DNA of 64,000 bases from Capillimicrobium sp035565675 (lineage in GTDB: Bacteria > Actinomycetota > Thermoleophilia > Solirubrobacterales > Solirubrobacteraceae). The stretch is taken from NCBI GenBank assembly GCA_035565675.1, contig DATMSA010000056.1:1-64000 (forward strand), in the 5' to 3' direction. A program made the position numbers and the translations under genes. Positions 1 to 8,134 of this stretch are shown in pieces. Within the stretch, counting starts at the first letter, position 1. The number at the start of each line of letters is the position of its first letter. The notes below the pieces were generated by a model. The model was not told where the DNA came from, did no database searches, and saw nothing but the letters and a program-made list of their open reading frames with translations.

Positions 1-162
1 GCGGCCACCGACGGCCGCAGCGCCGCGCGCATCGAGGAAGAGGTCGTCGTCACCCCCGAGGGCCCGCAGGTCATCACCCGCTTCCCCGGCGAAGAGCTCC
101 TCGTCGCCGGCCGCCAGTACGTCCGCGGCGCCGACCTCGTCAACGGAAAGGTGACCGTATGA
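1..162 (+). CDS. C-terminal fragment of an M24-type (Xaa-Pro) peptidase
   Basis: Only the last 53 codons lie in the window. The frame is open from base 1 and stops at TGA 160-162. The tail (EEEVVVTPEGPQVITRF, then EELLVAGRQY) resembles the C-terminus of creatinase/prolidase-fold M24 metallopeptidases, where a conserved Arg-Ile-Glu-Glu segment precedes a strand with VTP(D/E)G. The metal ligands are upstream and cannot be checked. The stop overlaps the next start in an ATGA (159-162), so the gene is probably cotranscribed and translationally coupled with the E1 alpha gene. The family call rests on a short tail only. Confidence 0.5.
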   Translation, partial: AATDGRSAARIEEEVVVTPEGPQVITRFPGEELLVAGRQYVRGADLVNGKVTV

Positions 163-1133
163 GCACCCAGACCGAGACCTCCCCGCCGACCGCCGACCTC
201 GACGGCGGCCTGGAGCTGTACCGGCGGATGAAGCTCATCCGCCGCTTCGAGGACACGATCCAGTCGCTGTTCATGAAGGGCGAGGTCCACGGGACCACGC
301 ACCTGTACTCGGGCGAGGAGGCCGTCGCCGTCGGCGTCTCCTCCGTGCTCGGCGACCAGGACCGGGTGGCCGGCACCTACCGCGGCCACGGCCACGCGCT
401 GTCGCTCGGCGTCGACCCGCAGGCGCTGCTGGACGAGATGCTCGGCCGCGCCACCGGCGTGTGCGGCGGACGCTCCGGCTCGATGAACGTCATCGACCTC
501 GAGCACCGCCTCATCGGCTGCTTCGGGATCATCGGCGGCTCCATCGCCGCGGCCACCGGCGCCTCGATCGCGCTGCAGCGCACCGGCGGCGTCGCCGTCG
601 CGTTCTTCGGCGACGGCACCACCAACCAGGGCTACTTCCACGAGTGCCTGAACTTCGCGGCCGTGCGCAAGCTGCCGGTCGTGTACGTGTGCGAGAACAA
701 CCTCTACGGCGAGTTCACGCCGTGGGAGGACGTCACCGCCGGGCAGATCCGCTCGCGCCCCGAGGCGCTCGAGATCCCGGCGCAGACGATCGACGGCAAC
801 GACGTGTGGACCGTCCGCGAGGCCGCCGCCGCGGCGGTCGCCCGCGCCCGCGCCGGCGAGGGGCCGTCGTTCATCGAGGCGCTGACCTACCGCTTCGTCG
901 GCCACTCGCGCAGCGACCCGGGCGCCTACCGCAAGCCCGGCGAGCTCGACGCGTGGAAGGAGCGCGACCCGCTCAAGCTCGCGCGCGCGACGCTCGTGGA
1001 GCGCTTCGGCGCCGAGGAGGCGGCGATCGACCGCGTGGACGCCGAGGTCGAGGCGCAGATCGAGACGATGATCGAGCGCGGGCTCGCGGCGCCGTACCCG
1101 GCGCCGGGCCCCGTGCGCGAGTTCAAGGACTGA
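159..1133 (+). CDS. Thiamine-diphosphate 2-oxoacid/acetoin dehydrogenase E1 component, alpha subunit
   Basis: A 324-residue E1 alpha subunit of the pyruvate/acetoin dehydrogenase type. It decarboxylates a 2-oxoacid (or cleaves acetoin) on thiamine diphosphate and passes the acyl group to E2. The ThDP motif is visible as GDGTTNQG at residues 151-158, closing with NN at 180-181. The substrate and phosphorylation-loop region has YRGHGHALSLG (74-84) and GRSGSMN (104-110). Length fits the family. The ATG overlaps the upstream stop, and E2 starts 4 nt after this gene's TGA, so E1alpha-E2-E1beta form one operon in an unusual order (E2 in the middle). No E3 is present nearby. The sequence is closer in style to acetoin-dehydrogenase E1 than the second copy at 57193-58320, but the substrate cannot be read from sequence. 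Confidence 0.9.
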   Translation: MSTQTETSPPTADLDGGLELYRRMKLIRRFEDTIQSLFMKGEVHGTTHLYSGEEAVAVGVSSVLGDQDRVAGTYRGHGHALSLGVDPQALLDEMLGRATGVCGGRSGSMNVIDLEHRLIGCFGIIGGSIAAATGASIALQRTGGVAVAFFGDGTTNQGYFHECLNFAAVRKLPVVYVCENNLYGEFTPWEDVTAGQIRSRPEALEIPAQTIDGNDVWTVREAAAAAVARARAGEGPSFIEALTYRFVGHSRSDPGAYRKPGELDAWKERDPLKLARATLVERFGAEEAAIDRVDAEVEAQIETMIERGLAAPYPAPGPVREFKD

Positions 1134-1137
1134 CGTC

Positions 1138-2331
1138 GTGGCTTCGATCACGATGCCGCGCCTGTCGGACTCGATGGAGGAGGGCACGATCGTGCGCTGG
1201 CTCGTCGAGGACGGGGCCGAGGTCGAGGTGGGCACCGAGCTCGTCGAGATCGAGACCGACAAGGCGACGATGCCCTACGAGTCCGACGTCGCCGGCGTGG
1301 TGCACATCGGCGCGCAGGCGGGCGACGTCCTCCCCGTCGGGGCCGAGATCGGCCAGGTGCTGCCCGCGGGGGAGACCCCGGCACCGGCACCGGCACCGGC
1401 GCCCGTCGCTGCAGCCGTGGCCAACGGCGGCGGCACCGCGCTGCTGGAGCGTCCCGAGACGGCGACCCGCGTGAAGGCCTCGCCCGTGGCCAGGCGCCTC
1501 GCCGCGGAGCTGGGCATCGACCTCGCGACGCTGGTCGGCAGCGGGCCGGCCGGACGGGTCGTCAAGCGCGACGTCGAGCAGGCCGTCGCGACGCCGGAGC
1601 CCGCGCCCGAGCCGCAGCCCGTGGCCGCCGGCGGCGAGCGCGGCGACACGCAGGTCGTCGAGCTCTCGCGCATCCAGCAGACGATCGCCCGGCGGATGGC
1701 CGACGCCAAGTCGGCGATGCCGGAGTTCACGGTCACGACCGACGTCGACATGGACGCCGCCGTCGCGCTGCGCGCGCAGCTCAAGGCGGCCGCCGCCGAC
1801 GGCGACCCCGTCCCGTCCTACAACGACCTCGTCGTCAAGGCCGCCGCGCTCGCGCTGCGCGCCCACCCGAAGGCCAACGGCAGCTACCGCGACGGCCGCT
1901 TCGAGCTGTACGAGCGGATCAACGTCGGGGTCGCGGTCGCGGCCGAGGACGCGCTGCTCGTGCCCACCGTCTTCGACGCCGACGGCCGCTCGCTCGGCGC
2001 GATCGCCGCCGAGACGCGCCGGCTGGCCGCCGCCGGTCGCGAGGGGCGCCTCACGCCCGCCGACCTGTCGGGCGGCACGTTCAGCGTCAGCAACCTCGGC
2101 ATGTTCGGCGTCACGCAGTTCACCGCCGTGCTGAACCCGCCGCAGGCGGCGATCCTCGCCGTCGGCGCGCTGGAGCAGCGCGCGGTCGTGCGCGACGGCG
2201 CCGTCGTCCCCGGCCATCGCATGACGCTCACGCTCACCTGCGACCACCGCATCCTCTACGGCGCCGACGCCGCCGCGTTCCTGGCCGACATCCGCGCGGC
2301 GCTCGAGCAGCCGCTGCGACTCGCCCTCTGA
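1138..2331 (+). CDS. Dihydrolipoamide acyltransferase (E2) of 2-oxoacid dehydrogenase complex
   Basis: A 397-residue E2 with GTG start at 1138. Domains in order: lipoyl domain (residues 1-80, lipoyl Lys42 in ETDKATMPYES), a short Ala/Pro linker, the peripheral E1/E3-binding domain (about 117-150, VKASPVARRLAAELGIDL then GSGPAGRVVKRDV), a second linker, and the catalytic domain (about 170-397). The catalytic loop reads CDHRILYGADAA: the His is kept, while the usual Asp of DHRxxDG is Tyr. The same Tyr is known in plastid/cyanobacterial-type E2, so it is not a sign of inactivity. It would form the core of the complex with the flanking E1 subunits. A close paralogue lies at 54859-56193. Confidence 0.93.
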   Translation: MASITMPRLSDSMEEGTIVRWLVEDGAEVEVGTELVEIETDKATMPYESDVAGVVHIGAQAGDVLPVGAEIGQVLPAGETPAPAPAPAPVAAAVANGGGTALLERPETATRVKASPVARRLAAELGIDLATLVGSGPAGRVVKRDVEQAVATPEPAPEPQPVAAGGERGDTQVVELSRIQQTIARRMADAKSAMPEFTVTTDVDMDAAVALRAQLKAAAADGDPVPSYNDLVVKAAALALRAHPKANGSYRDGRFELYERINVGVAVAAEDALLVPTVFDADGRSLGAIAAETRRLAAAGREGRLTPADLSGGTFSVSNLGMFGVTQFTAVLNPPQAAILAVGALEQRAVVRDGAVVPGHRMTLTLTCDHRILYGADAAAFLADIRAALEQPLRLAL

Positions 2332-2353
2332 CCTCGCAAGGAGACCACGAACC

Positions 2354-3346
2354 ATGCCCACGCTCGAGTTCCGACACGCCGTCCGCGACGCGCTCGACGA
2401 GGAGCTCGCGCGCGACGAGCGCGTGATCTTCTTCGGCGAGGACGTGGCCAAGCCCGGCGGCGTCTTCGCGACCACCCCCGGCCTGTACGAGCGCCACGGC
2501 GAGGAGCGCGTCTTCGACACCCCGATCTCCGAGCTGGCGATCGCCGGCTCGGCGTTCGGCGCGGCCGTGTGCGGGCTGCGCCCGGTGATCGAGATCATGT
2601 TCGGCGACTTCCTGCCGCTGGCGATGGACAGCATCGTCAACCAGTCGGCCAAGTACTGGTACCTGTCCAACGAGCAGGCGAGCATCCCGATCGTCGTGCG
2701 CTCGGCGATCGGCGCCGGCGGTAACTTCGGCGCGATCCACTCGCAGAACCCGATCTCCTGGTTCCACAACGTGCCGGGCCTGAAGATCGTGGCGCCGTCG
2801 ACGCCGGCCGACGCCAAGGCGCTGCTGAAGGCGGCGATCCGCGACGACAACCCGGTCCTGTTCTTCGAGCACAAGCGCCTCTACGCGATGAAGGAGGACG
2901 TGCCGGACACGATCGACGCGGGCCGCATCGGCGAGGCGAAGGTCGTGCGCGAGGGCGCCGACGTCACGCTCGTCTCGGCGATGAAGGGCGTCCACGACTG
3001 CCTCGCCGCCGCCGAGCTGCTGGCCGAGGCCGGCGTCGATGCCGAGGTGATCGACCTGCGCACGATCCGCCCGCTGGACCGCGACGCGATCCTGCGCTCG
3101 CTGGCCAGGACGAACCGCCTGGCGGTCGTCGAGGAGGGCCCGGTCACCGGCGGCTGGGCCGGCGAGGTGATGGCGGTCGCGGCGGAGGGCGCGCTGCACG
3201 ACGTCGACGACCTGTGGCGCATCGCCTGCCCCGACCACCCGATCCCCTACAGCCCGCCGCTGGAGGACGCCTTCCTCCCCGGCGCGGAGGCGATCGCGGC
3301 GTCGGTGCGCGAGCGGCTCGGCGTCGCCGACCGCACGCTGGCCTGA
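2354..3346 (+). CDS. 2-oxoacid/acetoin dehydrogenase E1 component, beta subunit
   Basis: A 330-residue transketolase-like E1 beta subunit. It opens with TLEFRHAVRDALDEEL and contains the conserved FFGEDVAKPGGVF, DTPISELAIAGSAFGAA and IVAPSTPADAKALLKAAIRD segments. An AAGGAG ribosome site lies about 11 nt before the ATG. The ATG is 22 nt after the E2 stop and closes the E1alpha-E2-E1beta unit. It pairs with the protein encoded at 159-1133 to form the alpha2beta2 E1. Length and motifs are normal. Confidence 0.92.
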   Translation: MPTLEFRHAVRDALDEELARDERVIFFGEDVAKPGGVFATTPGLYERHGEERVFDTPISELAIAGSAFGAAVCGLRPVIEIMFGDFLPLAMDSIVNQSAKYWYLSNEQASIPIVVRSAIGAGGNFGAIHSQNPISWFHNVPGLKIVAPSTPADAKALLKAAIRDDNPVLFFEHKRLYAMKEDVPDTIDAGRIGEAKVVREGADVTLVSAMKGVHDCLAAAELLAEAGVDAEVIDLRTIRPLDRDAILRSLARTNRLAVVEEGPVTGGWAGEVMAVAAEGALHDVDDLWRIACPDHPIPYSPPLEDAFLPGAEAIAASVRERLGVADRTLA

Positions 3347-3386
3347 ACCGGCCCACGCGCGGCGCGGAAGGGATAGCGTCGGGCGC

Positions 3387-4442
3387 ATGTCGCAGCAGAC
3401 CGCCTTCACGGCCGCCGCGGTGCACGCGGCCTCCGAGTTCCTGGACCTCGACGCCAGCGTCGACAAGGCCTGTCGCCTCATCGAGGAGGCGGCCGACAAC
3501 GGCGCACGGCTCGTCGTGTTCCCGGAGACGTTCCTGCCCGGCTATCCGTTCTGGATCTGGTCGCACACGCCCGCCCAGAGCGCGCCCCTGTTCGCCGAGC
3601 TGTTCGCGCAGTCGGTCGAGCTGCCCAGCGAGGCGACGCAGCGCATCGGCCGCGCGGCGCGCCGCGCCCGCACGTGGGTGTGCATGGGTCTCAACGAGCG
3701 CGACGGCGGGACGCTCTACAACACGCTCGCCTGGTTCGACGACGACGGCCGGCTCGTCGCCCGCCACCGCAAGCTGCAGCCGACGAACGCGGAGCGCACG
3801 ATCTGGGGCCGCGGCGACGGCCGTGACGTGTTCGTGCTCGACACGCCGCTCGGGCGCATGGGCGGGCTCATCTGCTTCGAGCACAGCATGGACCTCAACC
3901 GCTACGCGCTGATCGCGCTCGGCCAGCAGGTGCACGTCGCCGCGTGGCCGGCGATCTCGGCGATGACCGCGGACCCGAACTCCGGCAACTTCGACAACCT
4001 CACCGAGACGGCGATCAAGTACCACGCGCTCGCCGCGCAGGCGTACGTGATCTGCTGCCAGAGCCGCATCGACGAGACGGCGATCGAGCGCATCGGCCTG
4101 ACCGACCAGCCCGACAAGGCGCGCGTCGGCGGCGGGCTGTCGGCGATCGTGGCGCCCGACGCGACCTACGTGGCGGGCCCGCACCGCGACGACGAGACGA
4201 TCCTCTACGGCGAGATCGACCTGGGGATCATCCCGTTCGCGAAGTTCTTCGCCGACTCGGCCGGCCACTACGCGCGCCCGGACGTGTTCTCGTTCGGCAT
4301 CGACGCGCGCGCCCAGACGCCGCTGAGCGCGGGCACGGGCGGGGTCGTCGACCGCTGGCAGGTGCTCGGCGAGCCCGACGACGCGGTCGAGGGCGAGCTG
4401 GAGGCCGAGACGCCGCGCCTGCTGGGGCCGCCCCCGGCCTAG
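3387..4442 (+). CDS. Nitrilase-family carbon-nitrogen hydrolase
   Basis: A 351-residue enzyme of the true nitrilase branch, which hydrolyses nitriles to acids and ammonia (some members also make amides or degrade cyanide). The catalytic triad is visible: Glu47 in VFPETFLPGYPFWIW, Lys129 in ARHRKLQPT and Cys163 in GGLICFEHSM. The long FPETF(L/V)PGYPFWIW block is typical of nitrilases rather than amidases. The residue after the catalytic Cys is Phe instead of the common Trp (CWEN/CWEH), so substrate preference may differ. A TAGCGT hexamer at 3374-3379 lies 7 nt before the ATG, suggesting a leaderless transcript. The stop TAG shares the bases CTAG with the convergent antiporter gene. The natural nitrile is unknown. 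Confidence 0.88.
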   Translation: MSQQTAFTAAAVHAASEFLDLDASVDKACRLIEEAADNGARLVVFPETFLPGYPFWIWSHTPAQSAPLFAELFAQSVELPSEATQRIGRAARRARTWVCMGLNERDGGTLYNTLAWFDDDGRLVARHRKLQPTNAERTIWGRGDGRDVFVLDTPLGRMGGLICFEHSMDLNRYALIALGQQVHVAAWPAISAMTADPNSGNFDNLTETAIKYHALAAQAYVICCQSRIDETAIERIGLTDQPDKARVGGGLSAIVAPDATYVAGPHRDDETILYGEIDLGIIPFAKFFADSAGHYARPDVFSFGIDARAQTPLSAGTGGVVDRWQVLGEPDDAVEGELEAETPRLLGPPPA

Positions 4443-5920
4443 CCGGCCTCGCGCCGGACCTCGCGCGGATCCGGGTCGGGCACCAGCACCTCGTCCTCGT
4501 AGCAGTAGCGCCAGTTCTGGCCCGGATCCAGCGAGGCGATCGTCGGGTGCCCGGTCTCGTGGACGTGCTTGGTCGCGTGCCTGTTCTTGGAGTCGTCGCA
4601 GCAGCCGGTCGCGCCGCACGTCAGGCAGTAGCGCAGGTGGATCCAGCCGTCGCCGAGCGCGACGCACTGCTCGCACACATCGGACGTCGGCGCGGCCGGC
4701 TCGATGCTCTCGAGGTGGGGGCAGGAGGCGACGATCGGCACCCGTTCGACGAAGCGGAAGCCGCCGAGGATGCGGCGGGGAAGGAGGATCGACAGGCCGC
4801 CGGAGCGGGCGGCGAGGATGGGCCCGACGAGCGCGAGCAGCAGGACGTAGAGCGCGACGAACGGGCCGATGCGCCCGTCGAGGCCGGCGGCGATCGCGAG
4901 CGTGGCCAGGATCAGCGAGAACTCGCCGCGGCTCAGCAGCACCGACGCGGCGTTGATCGCCGCGCGCTGGTTGAGGCCGTGGATGCGGGCCATGAGCACG
5001 CCGCCGAGCGTGTTCGTCGCCAGCGTGACCGCGATCGCGGCGAGCACGTACGGCAGGACCGAGCCGAGGTCGCCGAGCACGATGCTGGCGCCGAAGACGA
5101 CGAAGAAGATCGCGGCGAACGCGTCGCGGACCGGGAGGATGAGCTGCTCGACCCGCTCGCCGGCCGAGGTGCGCGAGATGACGAGGCCGATCATCAGCGC
5201 GCCGATCGCGTCGGACACCTCGAGCTCCTCGGCGAACCCGGCGACGAGGATCGCCAGGCCGACCGCCAGGACGGTCAGCAGCTCCTCCTCGTTGGTGTCG
5301 ATGACGCGCCCGACGAGCCCGGCGCCGTAGCGGGCGAGGAGGAACAGGCCGACGATGAAGGCCATCGCGATGCCGAACTGCTGCGCGGCCTCGCCGAGGG
5401 AGTCGGCGCCGCCGAGCACGGGCGCCAGCAGCGCCAGGTAGATCGCCAGGAACAGGTCCTCGACGACGATGATGCCGAGGACGACCGGCGTCTCGGCGTT
5501 CGTCAGCCGGCGCAGCTCGCCGAGGAGCTTCGTGACGATCGCCGACGACGAGATCCCGATCGCGCCGGCGATCACGAACGCCTCCTCGACGCCCCACCCG
5601 AACGCGAAGCCGAGCGCGAGGCCGCCGCCGACGTTCAGCCCGATGTAGGCGAAGGCGGCCCCGACGACCCGCCGGCCGCTGGCCAGCACCTGCTCGAGCG
5701 GGAACTCGACGCCGAGGTGGAACAGCAGCACGATGAGGCCGATCGCGGCGACGAGCTCGAGCTCGTGCGGGTCGTCGATGACGCCGGTGACCGACGGCCC
5801 CAGCAGGATGCCGGCGAGCATGAACGCCGGGATCGTCGGGAGCGCGACGCGCCGCCCGAACCGCGCCAGGAGGCCCGCGACGACGCCGGAGGCGCCAAGC
5901 GCGACCAGCTCAGCGGGCAT
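4439..5920 (-). CDS. CPA2-type cation:proton antiporter fused to a UBP-type zinc finger
   Basis: A 493-residue membrane protein. Residues 1 to about 390 are a Kef/CPA2 antiporter with about 12 hydrophobic segments, including LLGPSVTG, LLFHLGVEF and the IGISSSAIVTKLLGEL and VVEDLFLAIYL blocks typical of this family. From about residue 400 a soluble tail carries a UBP-type zinc finger: CPH, CEQC, CLTCGATGCC and HATKHVHETGHP supply many Cys/His ligands. Bacterial UBP fingers usually stand alone, so the fusion is notable. The upstream 74-residue gene (5933-6157, 12 nt before this ATG) resembles the N-terminal part of KhtT, which gates the KhtU K+/H+ antiporter, so the pair is probably a regulated K+/H+ or Na+/H+ exchanger. 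What the finger binds is unknown. Confidence 0.9.
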   Translation of the reverse strand: MPAELVALGASGVVAGLLARFGRRVALPTIPAFMLAGILLGPSVTGVIDDPHELELVAAIGLIVLLFHLGVEFPLEQVLASGRRVVGAAFAYIGLNVGGGLALGFAFGWGVEEAFVIAGAIGISSSAIVTKLLGELRRLTNAETPVVLGIIVVEDLFLAIYLALLAPVLGGADSLGEAAQQFGIAMAFIVGLFLLARYGAGLVGRVIDTNEEELLTVLAVGLAILVAGFAEELEVSDAIGALMIGLVISRTSAGERVEQLILPVRDAFAAIFFVVFGASIVLGDLGSVLPYVLAAIAVTLATNTLGGVLMARIHGLNQRAAINAASVLLSRGEFSLILATLAIAAGLDGRIGPFVALYVLLLALVGPILAARSGGLSILLPRRILGGFRFVERVPIVASCPHLESIEPAAPTSDVCEQCVALGDGWIHLRYCLTCGATGCCDDSKNRHATKHVHETGHPTIASLDPGQNWRYCYEDEVLVPDPDPREVRREAG

Positions 5921-5932
5921 CGGCTCGCGTGG

Positions 5933-6157
5933 TCAATCCGAGAAGAACGTCCCCGACAGCACGGCGGCGACCCGCTTGGCCTCCTCCTCGTCGAGCCGCA
6001 CGACCAGCGGCCCCGACTCGCGGCCGGGCTCGAAGGCGTACAGCTCCCGCGTGCCGTCCTTGTGGACGATGACGGCGAGGCGGTGCTCGCCGGAGCTCTC
6101 GATCTCGTACTTCTTCCCGATCCCGAAGAGCTCCGTGACGTGGACGCCGTGGCCCAT
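5933..6157 (-). CDS. Small KhtT-like antiporter regulatory subunit (N-terminal domain only)
   Basis: A 74-residue cytosolic protein starting ATG at 6157. The sequence (VTELFGIGKKYEIESS, then RLAVIVHKDGTRELYAF) matches the N-terminal domain of CPA2 antiporter regulatory subunits such as KhtT of Bacillus. The TrkA-C/RCK_C ligand-binding domain that normally follows is absent. The gene ends 12 nt before the antiporter ATG, so the two form an operon. It most likely docks on and gates the antiporter, and the zinc finger fused to the antiporter may replace the lost sensory domain (inference). Confidence 0.75.
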   Translation of the reverse strand: MGHGVHVTELFGIGKKYEIESSGEHRLAVIVHKDGTRELYAFEPGRESGPLVVRLDEEEAKRVAAVLSGTFFSD

Positions 6158-6183
6158 CGGCTGAGTATCGCAGGCGGGACCGA

Positions 6184-7083
6184 TCAGGCGGCGGCGGTGC
6201 GGGGCCCCGGTCGCGCGGCCACGCTGAGCGCGAGCACCGCGCCGAGGACCAGCGCGCCGCCGGCGAGCTGCACGGGGGCGAGGCGCTCGCCGAACACCGC
6301 GAACGCGAGCACGACGGTGACCAGCGGCTCCGCCGTGGCGAGGATCGAGGCGGTGGTCGGGCCGACGCGGCGCAGACCGGCGAAGAACAGGCCGATCGCG
6401 CCGACGGTCGAGACCGCCGCGAGCGCGGTCAGCCAGCCCCAGCCGGCGGGCGTCAGCGCGCCCGGGTGCAGCTCGCCGGCGAGCGAGGCGCCGACCGTGA
6501 GCGACACCGCGGCGCCGGTGCACACGAGCGCGGCGAGCGCGAACGGGGCGGTGCGCGCCGCGGCGTGCTCGCCGACGAGCACGTACGCGCTGTAGGTGAC
6601 CGCGGCGGCGAGGCCGAGCGTCGCGCCGAGCGGGTCCAGCGCCCCCGTCCCGGCGCCGGCGACGACGAGCACGAGCCCGGCGCCGGCGAGCACGAGGGCG
6701 CAGCCGCGGCGGGCGTCGAGCCGCTCGCGCCCCAGCAGCGCCGCGGCGACCGCCACCATCGCCGGGAACGTGTAGACGAGCAGCGACAGCAGACCGGCGT
6801 CGATGCGCTCCAGCGCGACGAAGAAGCAGCCGGCCTGCAGCGCGTAGCCGAGGGCGCCGAGCGCCAGGCCGGCGGCGACGTCGCGCCGGCGCAGGCCGCG
6901 CAGGCCGGCGCCGCCGCGCGCGGCGATCAGCACGCCCCACAGCAGCGCGGCGGCCAGCGCGAAGCGGACCGCCAGCAGCGTGCCCGGCGTCGCGCCCTCC
7001 GCGTAGGCGAGCTTGCCGAACACCGCCATCGCGCCGAACGCGGTCGCCGAGGCGAGGCAGAGGAGCGTGCCGGTCGAGCGCAT
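6184..7083 (-). CDS. EamA/DMT-family membrane exporter
   Basis: A 299-residue drug/metabolite transporter with ten hydrophobic segments in two repeated halves of about 145 residues. The first half begins with LLCLASATAFGAMAVFGKLAY, and the second contains the GLFFAGLRRVGPTTASIL and ATAEPLVTVVLAF blocks typical of EamA repeats. The substrate is unknown; homologues export amino acids, purines or toxins. It is divergent from the LysR regulator at 7159, and the 75-nt gap carries a palindrome with LysR-box geometry, so LysR control is likely. Confidence 0.85.
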   Translation of the reverse strand: MRSTGTLLCLASATAFGAMAVFGKLAYAEGATPGTLLAVRFALAAALLWGVLIAARGGAGLRGLRRRDVAAGLALGALGYALQAGCFFVALERIDAGLLSLLVYTFPAMVAVAAALLGRERLDARRGCALVLAGAGLVLVVAGAGTGALDPLGATLGLAAAVTYSAYVLVGEHAAARTAPFALAALVCTGAAVSLTVGASLAGELHPGALTPAGWGWLTALAAVSTVGAIGLFFAGLRRVGPTTASILATAEPLVTVVLAFAVFGERLAPVQLAGGALVLGAVLALSVAARPGPRTAAA

Positions 7084-7121
7084 GGCGGCGATCCTGCCGA
7101 CCGGGAGCGGTAGCGTCGATT

Positions 7122-7143
7122 CCGATTCGTGACGTCAAATCGG
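7122..7143. promoter_or_regulatory. Candidate LysR operator between eamA-type and lysR-type genes
   Basis: An inverted repeat with arms CCGATT/AATCGG separated by 10 nt. The inner bases also fit the T-N11-A LysR box. It sits midway between the divergent EamA exporter and LysR starts and just upstream of the TAGCGT hexamer (7144-7149) that precedes the LysR ATG. Confidence 0.45.
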
Positions 7144-7158
7144 TAGCGTTCCTACATC

Positions 7159-8073
7159 ATGCTCGAGCTTCGCCGCCTGCGCCTCCTGCACGAGCTGGCC
7201 GAGCGCGGCACGATCGCCGCGGTCGCCGACGCGCTGCGCTACACGCCGTCCGCGGTCTCCCAGCAGCTCGCGATGCTCGAGCGCGAGGCCGGGGTCGCGC
7301 TGCTCGAACGCGCCGGGCGCGGCGTGCGGCTCACCGACGCCGGCCGCGTGCTCGCCGACCACGCCGCCGCGCTGCTGGACCGCGCCGCGCTCGCCGAAGC
7401 CGACCTCGCGGCCGCCGCGGGGACGGTCGCCGGCCGCGCGCGCGTCGCCGGCTTCCAGTCGGCGGCCATGCGCATCGCGGTGCCGGCGCTGGTCGCGCTC
7501 GCCCGCGACGCGCCGCGGCTGCGCTGCGAGCTCGTCCAGGCCGAGCCCGAGCACGCGCTGCCGGCGCTCGCGCGCGGCGAGCTGGACCTGCTGATCGCCG
7601 ACGAGTGGCGCCATCAGCCGCTGCGCCTGCCGATGGGCCTGCGCCGCCATCCGCTGCTGACCGACCCGGTCCGCGCCGTGCTGCCCGCCCGCCACCCGGT
7701 CGCGCGCCGCCACCGCGACGCGGTGCCGCTGGCCGAGCTCGCCGGCGAGGCGTGGGTCGCCAGCCACCCGGGCATGGCGTGGGAGGCGCTGACCCAGCGC
7801 GCCTGCCGCGAGCACGGCCGCTTCGAGCCCGACATCCGCCACCGCACCGACGACGCGACCGTCGCGCTCGGCCTCGTCGCCGCCGGGGTCGCGGTCACGC
7901 TGCTGCCGGAGCTGACGCTCGACCCGCGCCCCGCCGGCATCGCCGTGCGCGACGTCGCCGGCGCCGAGCTCGACCGCGAGGTGCTGGCGGTCACGCGCGC
8001 GGTCGACGACGCGCGCCCGTCCACGAACGCGCTGCTGGACGCCGTGCGCGCGGCCGCCGCCGCGCTGCGATGA
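7159..8073 (+). CDS. LysR-family transcriptional regulator
   Basis: A 304-residue regulator. The N-terminal winged helix-turn-helix is clear (LRLLHELAERGTIAAVADAL, YTPSAVSQQLAMLEREAGV, GVRLTDAGRVL; residues 5-70). Residues 90-300 form the periplasmic-binding-protein-like effector domain. A TAGCGT hexamer at 7144-7149 lies 9 nt before the ATG and no Shine-Dalgarno is visible, so the mRNA may be leaderless. It is divergent from the EamA exporter, its probable target. The effector is unknown. Confidence 0.9.
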   Translation: MLELRRLRLLHELAERGTIAAVADALRYTPSAVSQQLAMLEREAGVALLERAGRGVRLTDAGRVLADHAAALLDRAALAEADLAAAAGTVAGRARVAGFQSAAMRIAVPALVALARDAPRLRCELVQAEPEHALPALARGELDLLIADEWRHQPLRLPMGLRRHPLLTDPVRAVLPARHPVARRHRDAVPLAELAGEAWVASHPGMAWEALTQRACREHGRFEPDIRHRTDDATVALGLVAAGVAVTLLPELTLDPRPAGIAVRDVAGAELDREVLAVTRAVDDARPSTNALLDAVRAAAAALR

Positions 8074-8134
8074 GTTCTCGGCGGCCCCGGGGTCTGAACG
8101 GGCAACACCGAACGACCCCGGGAGGTTTCACGTC

